Assembly: GCA_030272155.1 (NCBI GenBank)
Contig: CP126192.1
Span: forward strand, 8,094,501 to 8,158,500
DNA length: 64,000 bases
Origin: Tetradesmus obliquus
Taxonomy: Eukaryota; Chlorophyta; Chlorophyceae; Sphaeropleales; Scenedesmaceae
Direction: 5' to 3'
In this document: piece after piece, positions 1 to 11,325 of the stretch
How positions within the stretch are numbered: position 1 is the first letter of the stretch
Layout of the letters: each line of letters begins with the position of its first letter
The notes under the pieces: generated by a model
Told to the model about the DNA's origin: nothing
Seen by the model: the letters and a program-made list of their open reading frames with translations, nothing else
The model's database searches: none
Program-made: the position numbers and the translations under genes

Positions 1-51
1 CTGTGTGTGGCTGCAGTGCTGCCTGCAGCTGCCGCGCTTGACTGCTGCTGC

Positions 52-3000
52 CTACTGCCCGGCTGCCCTAGCTGCCTCCAGCAGCCGCGCTGCCAGCGCC
101 GAAGGGAAGACCTCCGGTGCTGCTGCTGCTGTGTGTGGCTGTAGTGCTGCCTGCAGCTGCTGGTGCGCCTGCAGCAGGTGCTGCAGCCTCTGAGCTTGCT
201 GCTCCAGCACCTCATTCTCAGCCTGCAACAGAAAAACAACAGCAATGACAACAGCATGCAGCAATGCAGGGTGAATTCTTGGCTGGCTGAACATGCACAT
301 GAAAATGTGCAGCGCAATTACCTGCAGCTGGCACAGCGGGTCAGGAGCTGCTAGGGCAGCTGATGCCGTTGGTACCAGCGCCAGACTTCATTGTGTAGCT
401 TGAAGTGCAGATGCCATCATTTTCTGGAGGTTTGCATGCATGCTTCACCAACCGCTAATTGCATGTGCACGCACGCACGCACGCACAGCAAGCACGCATG
501 CATGCATTGTTGGCTGCAGATGTGTCAAAGTGTGCAGCTGAAGCAATAGCCACACCCCTGCCTGGCCCCTCTCCTGCAGCTGGCCAGTGCTCTGCTCCAG
601 GCGCTCAATGGCCTCCTTCCTCCTGGCATACGACCGCGCAGCATGCATGCATAATCAACTGCAGCTTCGACTGGCAAAAGCAATAGCATACATCTCCCTT
701 ACCTGCAGCTGGCCAGTGCTCTGCTCCAAACGCTCAATTGCCTCTTTCCTCCTGGCATATGACCGCGCAGCAGCCAGCCTGTTTGCCAGCTTGCGATCAA
801 CGCAGCCGCCATCATCGCTGCCAGCTGCTGCAGCCATCTCCGCCACTGCTGCTGCTGCTGCTGCTGCCAGGGATGCGCGGCTGCTCTCTGCTGCAGCTTC
901 TGGCTTACTGCTAGCTGCTGTGCACGCTGCGGCACCAGCAGCAGCAGGCTTGCCAGCCTTGCGTGTGCGCTTGGTGCCAGCAACAGCAGCAGCAGCAGCA
1001 CCAGCAGCCCTGGCTCTCTTGCTGCCCCGCGTAGCTGCTGTGCGCCGGCGCACGACATTCAAGTCGCTGTCACTGCTTGAAGCCCCCTTACCCTCATCTT
1101 CATGCCCACCTGGATGAAATTCATCCAAGGCATCAGATGCCGCTGCTGCTGCTGCTGCTGCAGTGAAATGTACCTCCGCCTGCCCCATCCCCTGCTCATA
1201 GCAGTCTGCCTCATCGTCAGAGCTTGCAGCAGCAGCTGCCAACGCTGCTGCAGCTGCTGCTGCAGCGCGCCGCTGTCGCACCAGCACAGGATACTGCTCA
1301 CCACCTGCGCTGGCTGCTGCAGAAGCTGCTGTAGTTGGGCCAGCTGTAGCAGCAGGCCTCTTCTCCTCAACAGCCTGCACTGGACAGTGCCTCTTCTTGG
1401 GCAGCACTGCTGCAGCAGCAGTACCTGCTACACCATACTGCTCACCCAATGCTGTATACTGCTGCGCCTGGCCACCAGCTGATGCCTCTGCTGTTGTGCT
1501 GCCTGCAGCAATGCCGCTGCCCGGCCTGCACGCCGTCACTAGCTCACCGCACTGCAAATCCTCCTGCTGCGCTGCCTCACCAACCTCCTGCTTGCTCTGC
1601 ACATGATCACGCAGCAACGAATTGCTCCTTTTGCTGGCAGCTGCTGCAGCGCCTGATCCTGCTGCAGCCTCCTTGCCAAGCCTGCTGCGCTTCTTGCAGC
1701 CTGCCCAAGCCGGTACCTCTGCTGCTGCTGCTGCTACTGGTGTTTTGACACCTGTCACAGCACTGCCGCGGGCACTTGCCACTGCTGCTGCTGATGATGA
1801 TTTGGCTGCTGCAGCTGGCTGGCTTGAGCTATTGCTGCACACCTCTTGCAAGACTCTACTGCCTCGAGCAGCAGCAAGGGCAGCAACAGAAGACGCTGAC
1901 AGCCGTGTTGACTGCTTGCTGCTTGCGGCACCTGCTGCTGAGAATGCACTGCCTGCCCCTGCTGCTGCTTGAACAGCAGCAGCATCAGTGCCGCTACTGC
2001 TGCCGCGCAGAGGCCGCAGACCCAAGGCCATCCGCATCAAGGCTGCAGCAGCAGGCCCCTCCTCATCATTCGGCCCTGCAGCTGCAGCAGCAGCAGCAGC
2101 AGCAGCAGGAACGCTGGAGACTCTGTGCTGCTGCGGTCGCTGCTGCTTCCGGTGGTGCTGCTGTGTGTTGTCGTTCTGATCCTGCTGTGGCTGGCTGGCT
2201 TGCATAGCAGCCACAGGTTGCCTCTGCAGTGTATGTGGCTTGCGTGCCGCCTGCTGCTGCTGCCTGCTGCTGTATGATGCTGCTGCCTCTGCCAGTGAGG
2301 GTGTTGAGATGATGAGTGGCGGCCTTTCCCTAGGCTTGCTGTTTGCGCCCCTACCTGCACTGGCCTGCTGCCGGCCCCGCACAGCGCCACCTCCTGCCGC
2401 CGCTGGCTTTTGCACCTTAGCTGCCACAGCAGGGACACCTGCAGCTGTGAGGCCCCTGTGCTGCTGCTTTTGCTGATGATGATGGTGGCTGCCCTGCGCT
2501 GCTGTGTTTGCAAAAACTGCTGTGGCTGTATCATTCGACGGCTTCTTGACATCAGGAGCAGCAGCTCCTTGCGCAAGCATAAACACTGTGTCATTTGCTG
2601 CTGCCTTGCCACTGCTGGTCATTAAATCAGCAGCAGCCGCAGCTGTCATGGACTCTGTGGCAGCCTGGCCCTGATGCTTGCTGGCAACAGCACCTGCTGA
2701 TGCACTGCTTGCTGACGCTGCTGAAGCTGAGGCTGCTGGCCGCTTGGTCCAGCGGCGCTGTAACACTGCCGCTGCTGCTGGTGGGGCATCAGCCTCAGCA
2801 GCCCCTGCTGCTGCTGCTGCAGCAGTAGCAGCCAGGGGCGCGCATGTGCCCTCATTGTGGCAGGTTGCCCCAGCACCAGCTGCTGTTGCCGCTGCTGCAG
2901 CTTCCGTGTGTGCAGCAGTGAAGCCCAGCACTAGCCGGCCCACATCCTGCTCCTGTGCATGCTGCTGCAGGTGGCCTGATGGCATAGCAGCCATGCCATG

Positions 3001-6000
3001 TGTTTGCAGCTTGAAAGCAGCAACTCCTGCTGCTGCTGCTGCTACCACTGCTGTTGGCTGTTGGCTCTCTCCACTCATCAGCAGCTGCTGATCATCACTC
3101 ATGATTGCTGAAGACACCTTGGCTGTCAGCGGCCCTGGCATGGCGCTTGCTGGCAGCTGCTGAGCTGTTGACACAGCACTCGCCACGCGCATCTCTGCTG
3201 CGCCACTACTGCTGCTGTAGATGGGCTGCTGCTGTTGCTGCTGGCTGAAGCGGCCTGCAGCGTTTGCTGTACAGCTGACGCGTGCGCCAGGGTGCACCTC
3301 ATACTGATGTTCCTGCTGCTCCTGCTGCTGCTCTTCTGCTGCTGCCACAACCACACCAGCCAGCAAGTCAAGCGCCTCAAGCGCCTCAGCTGCTGCAGCA
3401 TCACCTGCAGCAGCTGCAACAGCACCACACCCCGCACCTGCCTGCAGACCAACCCCATCTGGGGCACAAAGATATGGCAGCACTGGCACCTGTTGCTGCC
3501 TTGCCGGCTGACGGGTGGCTGCTGCTGCCGCCGCTGCCGAAGCAGCAGCAGGAGGTTCAGAAGCCGCTCGCATGCGCCCAGCCGCACGCCTGGGCTTGGC
3601 TGCCGCTCCTCTTGCAGCTGCTTTGCGGCCGCCACTGCTGCCGCCGCTGCTGCTGCCAGCATGCCACGAGCTTGGCCCACTCATGGCTGTCATGCCGGCT
3701 GCTGCTGCTGCTGCTGCTGCAGCAGATGCTGCTGCTTGTGCTGTTGCATCCTGCCAGCTGCCAGCTCGTGACTTGCCACGCCGCTCGACTGCAGCCTTGC
3801 GTGCTGTTGTGCGCACACCGCGGCTGCTTGCTGCCGCCGCTGGTGCTGATGGTGACGGATCAAAACGCTGCTGCTGCTGCTGCCAGACTGCAGCAGGTGT
3901 TTGATGCTGCCCGCTTGCTCCATGCAGTAGGTGTGAGTGCTGTGGCTGCAGCACAGGACCGCCACCAGCTGCCATCTGGGGTGCCAAGCCAAACATGCGC
4001 CACAGCTCAGCAGCTGCTGCCCCTGCAGGGTCGCTAGAACCAAGCTGTGCGCCGGCCGGAAGCACAGCAGCAAACCCACTGCTGCCAGCACCACTACCAG
4101 CTGCCATTGGTACAGGCGCTGCTGCTGCAGCTGCAGCAAGTGAAGCATTGGCTGCAGCGTGCATCTGGTAAGGGGCTGCTGAGCTGTGGGCATTGCCCAG
4201 TGCTGGGGGTGCAGGGCACTGCTGCTGGCGCTGCTGCAGCATGCCATGCTGGATGCCTTGGCACAGAGCTTGCATCAGCAGCTCACTCATGGCAGGAGGC
4301 AGCGCTGCTGCTGGTGCTGCTGCTGCAGCTGCCACAGCAGCAGTGTCCTTCTGAGAGTTTGCCCCGTGCATGCTTGCTGTTGTTGGTGTTGCAGCAGGTG
4401 GGTGGCCAAAGGGTTGGTTGCGCTTCTCAACAAGCTGCTGCAGCTGCAGCTGGCCGTCCTGCTTTACTGCATTGCCTGTGCTGCCGTTGCCGCTTGCCCC
4501 TGCTGCTGCTGCTGCCTCTGTAGTCCTTGCTGCTGCTGCCAGGCAGCCCTGCACCACATCTTCAACCGCCACAAAAGGAATGGCTGCCCGTGCCGCCACA
4601 TCACCGGTGCCAATGCCAGCACAGCCAGCAGCGCTGCTGTTTGCTGCTGCTGCTGCAGCAGCTGGATAGAGTCCTTCAGCTTGGCTGCCATGTGGCAGCG
4701 GAGCTACAGCTTTGTCCAAGTCTAGGCCTGCTCCTGCTGCTGCTGCTGCTGCTGCAGCAGCAGCAGCCTGCTGGCTGCGCTGTTGCTCATCCTGCGCTGC
4801 GCCTGCAGCAGGCTGCTCCTGCAGAATGTGGTGTGCTGACTCTGTTGAGCAGCTGGCCCCTAGTTCCTGCAACAGCAGAGGCTGCTGCTGATGCTCCTGC
4901 TGCTGCTGCTGCTGCTCCTGCTGCTGATGTGAGCTTGGTGATTCCTGCTGCTGGCTGCCGTGCACTTGGCAGACTGCCTGCTGCTCGTGCATGTGTCCTG
5001 TGTCTTCTACTGCTCCTGCAACCACGTGCTGCTGCTGCTGCTGCCGCCGCTGCTGCGGAGTGAGTGACGCCTCGACGCCTGGCTACTCAACAGCCTCAGG
5101 TGCCTGCTCTCCCAGTGCTGTAACCAGCAGGTGCTTAGGCAGGTGTGCTGCATGCTGTGCCTCCTCCTGCTGCTGCTGAGGCTGCTGCTGCTGCTGCTGC
5201 GGCGGCGGCGGCTGAAGGTGAAGAGGGCTGGCGGCCGACTGCTCAGGCCCCAGCCCAGGTGCCCGCCCCTGTGCATCCAGCTGCAGCATTGATTGGTCGT
5301 TTTGTGAGGATACGCTGTCGATTGCCACACACTGCACCTGCAGCTGCGCAGCAGCTGCGTGCTGCTGCCGCTGCCGCTGTGGAGGTAAGGTGTTGTTTGC
5401 TGTAACTGCTACAGGGGCTGCTGCGGCGTCAGCTGCATCTTGTCCACCTTCTACCTTCACTGCTGCCAGCTGCTGCTGCTCATCAAGGTTTGCCAACAGC
5501 TGCTCCTGCATGTCTGCATCTGCTGCTGCCTTTGCAGCAGCAGCAGCAGCAGCAGGTGTATCCTGCAAGCTGCCTGGCGCTCCTGCATCATCTGGCTGGA
5601 ACAATGCTGATTCTGGCAGCGGTGACACTGGCAAGCTAGAGGGCGCAAAGGCAGGCGACAGCAGGTCCTCTATACCTGTGTACCCAGGTTCCTGCAAGTG
5701 GGGCAGGCCCAGCAGCAGCAGCGACCTGGCCATGCCGGTTAGATCTTCATCCTCCTCTGGATGCAGCACATGCAGCTGCTGCTGGTCAAAGGTGTCTGCT
5801 GGTGCACTGTCAAAGAAGAAGCCGCCATCATGTTGGTCCAGTTCTTCATTGCCTACTGGCACCTCACATGTGCTGCTGCCACCAGCAGCACCAACACTGC
5901 CAGCAGCAGCTGCATGCGCTGCAGCTGAGCATGGTGCATCTTGCAGGAACTCCTCCCCTGCCTGCTGCTGCTGGTCCTGCAAGCTGAAGTGTTGGCGGTG

Positions 6001-6084
6001 CTGGTGATGTTGCTGCCCCTGATGCTGCTGCTGCTGGTCCTGCAAGCTGAAGTGTGCGTGGTGCTGGTCATCGTGCTGCCCCTG

Positions 6085-6120
<36 letters not shown>

Positions 6121-6414
6121 CTGCAAGCTGAAGTGTGCGTGGTGCTGGTCATCATGCTGCCCCTGATGCTGATGCTGCTGGTCCTGCAAGCCCTCGCTGC
6201 TTCCTGCAAGCGCCTCAGCCACAGCGTCCAGGAAGCAATGGTGGCCGTTCTTCATCCCCGCTGCTTCTGGTGAGCGCAGCGCAGGGCTGCTGGTGCTGTC
6301 TGGATCCTGCAGCTGCTGCTGCAGGCTGGCAAACAGGCCGGACAGGTAGCGTGAGCCAGGGGTAGGAGGCGGCGAGGACAGGCCGGTGGGGTGTGTGGGC
6401 TGCTGCTGCTGATC

Positions 6415-6445
<31 letters not shown>

Positions 6446-6568
6446 AGGTAGCTGGGGCTGTAGGGATGCTGTTGCACCTCAAGCTGTAGCTGATGCATGT
6501 GATGGTTGTGGTAGTAGTTGGGCTCCTGGCCATAGCACCCTGCCTGGTTCACAGCAGCTGCTGCTTCT

Positions 6569-6611
<43 letters not shown>

Positions 6612-7647
6612 CCATGGCAGCTGCTTCGTTAGCGCTTGGCGCGTGCGGCAGCTGCAGCATAGGTGGGTGGCACCACGCCGGGTGCGCCTGGCCGTGCTGC
6701 TGCTGCTGCTGGGTTGTGCCTGAAACTGACACACAAGGTATGTGCTTCGCTAGCTCTGCCTGCCATCCTGCAGTGTCTGCATCCGCGCCAGCAAACATGG
6801 CAGCAGCAGCTGCTGCTGCCATGATCGGGCAGCTGCTTGTTGCAGGCCGTGTTGTTGGCGCTGCTGCTGCTGTAGTAGGCTCGCTATGTACTGCTGCAGT
6901 ATAAGCAGCTTGCGCAGCTAGCACAGCTGCAGCAGCTGCTGCTGTTGCCTCCAGGTTGATGGCTGGCGCTGGTGCTGGTGCTGGTGCTGCTGCTGCTGCT
7001 GCGTGCTCTTGCAGGACAGCAGGCTCTGGCTGGGCGTAGCCATGATACATGTTCATTTGGTGGGCCTGCAGCTGCATCTGCCACAGGTGCCGCTGCTGTT
7101 GTTCCTCATGCTGCTGGTGTAGGTGCTCAGCTGCGTGTGCTGCTGATTCTGCTGTGTGCTGCTGCGCATACTGCTGTGGTGCCTGGAGCAGCTGCTGTTC
7201 GCTGTGGCATGAGAGGTGCGTGTGTGGTCCGTGGACATGCTGTTGCTGCACCACACCATACTGGTAAGCTTGCCCTGGTGCTTCTCGTGCTGCTGCTGGC
7301 TCCGCTACAGTGGTCTGCATGTGTTGCTGCATTTCGTAGTGGTGGTTGTGGTGCGCTGCGTAGTGCATATGTGCATGATGGTACTGATCACTTGCCTGCA
7401 GGACATACGGCTGCATCTGCATCTGTAGCTGCGTGTATTGCTGCTGTTGCTGCTGTTGTGTTGCATGATGATTGTACTCCTGCTGCAGCATAAGTGGAGC
7501 TGCAGCTGCTGATGCAGGTGTGCTTGCAGGAACAGCTGTTGGTTGTGCACTGAAGCTAGCCAGCAGCTGCTGCAGCTCTCCTTCTTGCATAGCAAGCGAC
7601 TGAAGTGCTTTCATGTCTTCTTGTGTGAGATGGGGCACAAGATCCAT
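52..7647 (-). CDS. Gln/Ala-rich bZIP transcription factor
   Basis: Predicted nuclear DNA-binding protein. The C-terminal end has a bZIP basic region (NRLAAARSYARRK) followed by leucines at exact heptad spacing. The zipper is only complete when the exon ending at 703 (GQLQ, donor gt) is joined in phase 0 to the exon starting at 222 (AENEVLEQQ, acceptor ttgcag). The remaining ~2,300 residues are low-complexity Gln, Ala and His runs with acidic, activation-like patches (around 5700-5830) and three tandem copies of a HQGQHDDQHHAHFSLQ-type unit (5980-6190). The frame is open from 7734 to 703 except for one TAG at 5083-5085; it may be removed by a small intron, or this may be two genes. The start is uncertain: 7647 is the first in-frame ATG, and an acceptor at 7735 suggests an upstream exon I could not place. 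The basic region carries Tyr where bZIPs normally have Arg/Lys (N-x7-R/K). Positions 1-40 resemble 130-165, a copy of the C-terminal coding end in the 3' flank. Confidence 0.72.
574..772 (-). repeat. Duplicated bZIP basic-region/zipper exon segment
   Basis: Two 70-bp copies, 703-772 (used exon) and 574-643 (in the following intron). They differ at five bases, all in synonymous codon positions, so both encode the same peptide from AARSYARRK to GQLQ. The intronic copy lacks a good GT after its CTGCAG and has an in-frame TGA just upstream, so it looks unsplicable by standard rules. Confidence 0.85.
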
Positions 7648-7734
7648 GCTGGCCGTGAGCTGCTGCCTCAAGTAGCAAGCAACTGCCGGGCAGCTCAGTA
7701 CAGCAGCAGCATGCTGCTTGTTGGGGCTGTTCAC

Positions 7735-8867
7735 CTGCAAGCAAGCGAGAAAGACGCACGTGTATTGGTTTTACAGCATTGTTTCTGGAGTGCAGCTGCT
7801 GATTTATGAGGAAACGAGCGAACTGGCCGAGGGAAGTAGTTGGCGCGCACAGCAGGGCAGCTCACCAGAGCGTGTCCTCACTGCTGCCCTTGCGAACGCA
7901 TCAGAAACTTTGAAAGTAAGAGTGCGATGCTTTAGTTGCTGTAGATCCTGACGGTGCTTGGGGAGTCCACAGGTAGCACCGACGGTTCAAGGCTTGCCAC
8001 AGGTGGTGCCGTAAACTGGTGCATCTAGATTCAAGCAGCAGTTGCCTTCAAGTAGCAGGTATGAACGGATGTTGCCAATGCGAGCAGCACTGTGGGCTGG
8101 AGTGCTTTGCAGAGCTCAACCCAGGTCAAACCAGTCAATGTAACAGATTGTACAGGATCTGACTGCCAGCAGCAAGGGTTTGCCACGCCACCACTTGATA
8201 TGCAATATGCATTCTACAGCCAGCTGGCGCGAGTAGCAACGACGGGCCACAGCACACACCAGCCCCTCTCGACAGGAGCAAACCCTTATCTTCGTGCCAG
8301 CTGCTGAACCCTTCTACTTGAATCATATGCCAGCAACAGAGCAGACTGCCAGCCACATGATGCTCATCTCGCACAAAACCAGTTTCATACACATAACAAT
8401 AAAGGAACCAGACATGCAATGCTGTGCTGCATTTCACGCCAGTGCACCCCAAACATTCCACCACCGGCTTGCAGGGAAAGGTAAAGGTGTGTACCAGACA
8501 CTAAAAGTCTGCCAGGCAGTGCCACCATCACAGCAGCATACACCTTGAATCCAGCAAGGGAAAACTGATACAGCCAACTGTGCGTCGTGCCAGCAGCCTG
8601 ATGCATTGTGTGGGATTTGCAAGGGATGGGACGCGTGCGCGCTGCCCTGCTGCACCCCACCCTCATCCACTCAAACCTACAGTCCTCCAAAGCCACCATG
8701 TCAGGCCCAGAATATGCTTCAAGGGAGCATCTCATTCGTTGACGCATGAAGGCACGCACACAATTCATTATAGTACACAGCTGCGCTACTCAGCCTATTG
8801 CACAAACTCTCCTTCAGCCAGCTACAATGCATGACTCGACCCGTTTTCCTGCAAGCTGTGCTGCACG
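7735..8867. other. Gap between bZIP and ParB-like genes
   Basis: No convincing gene. It holds an apparent intron of the bZIP gene (acceptor at 7735, good donor context ctctg|gtgagc at 7866/7865) whose upstream exon I could not frame. A short ORF from an ATG at 8024 on the minus strand runs 30 codons and may be a uORF. The rest, toward 8867, is probably 3' flank of the ParB-like gene. Confidence 0.4.
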
Positions 8868-9004
8868 TTCTGCACACGTCACTGTGAACTTCACTCCACT
8901 TCCTGCAGCTGCTCCTGCAGCTGCTCCTGTCCCAGACATTGCGTCCAGCTACAGTGCATGCTTCACAGCCGATTTCCTGCAAGCTGCACACCCCACTGTA
9001 CACC
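8868..9004 (-). repeat. Copy of the ParB-like gene's C-terminal end in its 3' flank
   Basis: Downstream of the stop codon at 9005-9007 the minus strand repeats the end of the last exon. The segment CTGGACGCAATG...CAGGAGCAGCTGCAG, then a GTGGAGTGA-like end, recurs with small insertions and deletions. Confidence 0.7.
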
Positions 9005-11325
9005 TCACTCAACCGCCTGCAGCTGCTCCTGCCCCAGGCAGCGCATTGCGTCCAGCTGCTCTGTGCTGGCAGCAGACAGTGCCGTGTAGCCGGGAAGCGC
9101 TGCTGCGTCTGCATGCATGGCATGGCTGATGCCTTTGTGTACATACGCCTCCACATCGGGCACTGCCATTAGCACCATAGGCACGCGCGGCCGCAGGTAG
9201 TTGGCCCAGATGAACTGCAAACATTGAACAGAAGAACACAGAGGCAGTAATGCAACAAAGCTGCCGTGCTGGCTGTGCACAAACTCTGCCTGCCGGACAC
9301 GCGAAGCGCTGTCAAACTACCAGCTGCAGCTGCTGCTGCTGCTGTTGTACAAAACCTGGAGAATACTCAGCTCGCTACAAGGCTGCCAGCGCAGCACCAG
9401 GGCGCCTGCAGCACAGGAAACCAGCACCTTGCAAACTGCGCGCACTGCATATACTTTCATATAAAACTGGAATCACGCCGTTGCACACAGCTGCGACTGA
9501 ACAAACAGCACCCCTTACCTCTGAGAAGGGCTTGGTGGACTTGTTGTAGCCGCCTGCTTTCCTGACCAGAGCTGCTAGGCTGCGGTAAGGGTCGTCAGCC
9601 AGCCCTGTAGGGGGAGTATGGCAAACCAACAGAGTTCAGGGCTTTTGAGGGCTGTGTGCGAGCACATGTAATATATACATGCTCTATTATGGCTGTGGCA
9701 AACCAACAGCGTTCAGGGGTGTTGTGTTCAGGAATGTGCGCGGAACACTTGTCATGTGTGCCTATTTCATTCTGGCTGAAAACAAATGTTGAGAGCTAGC
9801 AGCAAACAACAAGGTTTACAAAAGTTCACTGCATCCCATCAGTATGTCATGCTTGAGCATGAACACACCCACCCTCTACTGTCTGCGGCAGCAGGCCTGG
9901 CAGTTCGTGTACATCTGCTGCTGTGCCATCTGGCTTGTGCGGCCACAGGTAGTTGCGGCGTGCCATGGCCACCCAGAACTGCTCCTGGCTGAGTTCCGAG
10001 TAGTCGCACACCGTGCCTGCAGGATGTTGCACATGTTTTTGAATCAAGCAGTTTGCTCATGGTGTCGCTGCCCCAGAAGAGTGAGGCCACCATGGTTCAC
10101 ACATCCCTGAATGATGAATCGATCATTCCTGAGCTGGTCAAACACGATGCAGCATATAGAAACCAGGCCAGCAGCCAATACAAGATGGGATGAGGTGTCC
10201 AATGTATTAAGCACAAGGTAAAGCATCATTACCCAGAACTGCTCCTGGCTGAGCTCTGAGTAGTTGCACACCGTGCCTGCAGGAAGTTGCACAAGTCCAC
10301 TATGACACGGGTTACACTAGTATAAGCTTCAATGAACACACAGCAGCACTCAATCGCTTTGCAGGACGTCAAGCGCAAGGCAGAGGAAACCTGCTGCAGG
10401 TCATGTCTGTACGTCTGTCTGAACACAGCCAGCAGCTCGCCACTGCTATATTCCCAAGTCCTCAACAGCTGCGCGCACTTCTGCTACAGACGGTCAGAAA
10501 CAGGCACTGCCGATGCTGCTCAGCAGCTGTGCTGCATTGCTGTCAACTGCTGCTCACACAACTGTGCACAGCGCTTCTACTTCCCCACACCTGCATAGCA
10601 GCTCTCAACGCCCATCTTGTGCAGTGCACTGCACAGGTGGTGGTGGTCGATCAGGTACCGCTTCTGGCCAGGCCCCAGCACCACAGGCACTGGGTGCCCT
10701 TGCAGGAACTTTTCTAAGGCTTCCGGGCCCTTCTGCTGCTTTTTGGCTACCTTGGCCATCTTCTCATGCACCTGCATATGCACAGGCCGGGTCCTCATTG
10801 CTTCAGGTAAAGTATATTTGAAGTTCTGCTTCCTTTCTGTCCTGCTGCAACATATGCAGCAGTGTGCTCGTCGCTTTGGCGATGTGTGGGCTGAGTGCAC
10901 AACAACAAATGCTGGCTGTGTATTGCTGCTATTACTGCTGCTGCTGCTGCCTTGGCCCCTGCTGCTGCTGCTGCTGCTGCCGCTGTGGCCATCCCACTCC
11001 AGCGTTCTCACCTGCTGCATGCCCACTGCCAGTTGAGTTGGATGCAAGTCCAGCACAGCAACCTTGCATGTGGGTGTGCCTGGGGGCAGCTTAATGCCTG
11101 TGTCTAGTGTGTGCTCTGCTCCCCAGTCGCTGGTACTCGAGTACAGCGAAGCTTCGCTCTGCAGAAACGCACATTGAGCTTCACGTTTTGTCAACTATCG
11201 ACGTGACGTGTATACGCCGCAGCTGCACTACTGTGCACGAATAATGCGCCCAGTCACCCCACCCTTGGCCGTGATGGTGGAGCTGTAGCACAGTTTACCG
11301 CTCACCTCGCTTCTGTGGACGGCAT
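9005..11325 (-). CDS. ParB-like nuclease-fold protein (ParBc_2 type)
   Basis: Predicted 261-aa protein resembling the bacterial 'putative ParB-like nuclease' family (ParBc_2); substrate unknown. Exons: 11325-11306, 11156-11012, 10771-10591, 10016-9873, 9604-9519, 9214-9005; all phases agree. Family-like motifs in order: HPTQLAVGMQQ (about 45-55), HPVPVVLGPG then LIDHHHL (about 95-101), YSELSQEQFW, LADDPYRSL (about 165), VRKAGGYNKS, and FIWANYLRPR opening the last exon. Introns interrupt the conserved core and joined exons restore the family order, so this is a host-integrated eukaryotic gene, not contamination. The first exon (20 nt, donor GCGAG|GTGAGC) is the least certain part. The family is mainly bacterial as I know it, so horizontal acquisition is an inference. 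A partial copy of exon 4 lies in the preceding intron. Confidence 0.85.
10233..10276 (-). repeat. Partial exon-4 copy of the ParB-like gene
   Basis: A 44-nt segment with its own acceptor (cctgcag) and donor (TTCTGG|gtaatg) encodes GTVCNYSELSQEQFW, nearly the start of the real exon 4 (GTVCDYSELSQEQFW at 10016). Its end phase does not fit exon 4 or 5, so it cannot replace exon 4 without a frameshift. Confidence 0.8.

Noticed and set aside
3126..4523. Several 150-250-codon plus-strand ORFs within the bZIP locus
   Set aside because: Shadows of the CAG/GCA-rich minus-strand coding sequence; they break wherever the repeats end.
7861..8024. Upstream bZIP exon starting at ATG 8024
   Set aside because: The 30-codon ORF ends in TAA and no donor/acceptor combination with the 7734 exon keeps a matching phase and an open frame.
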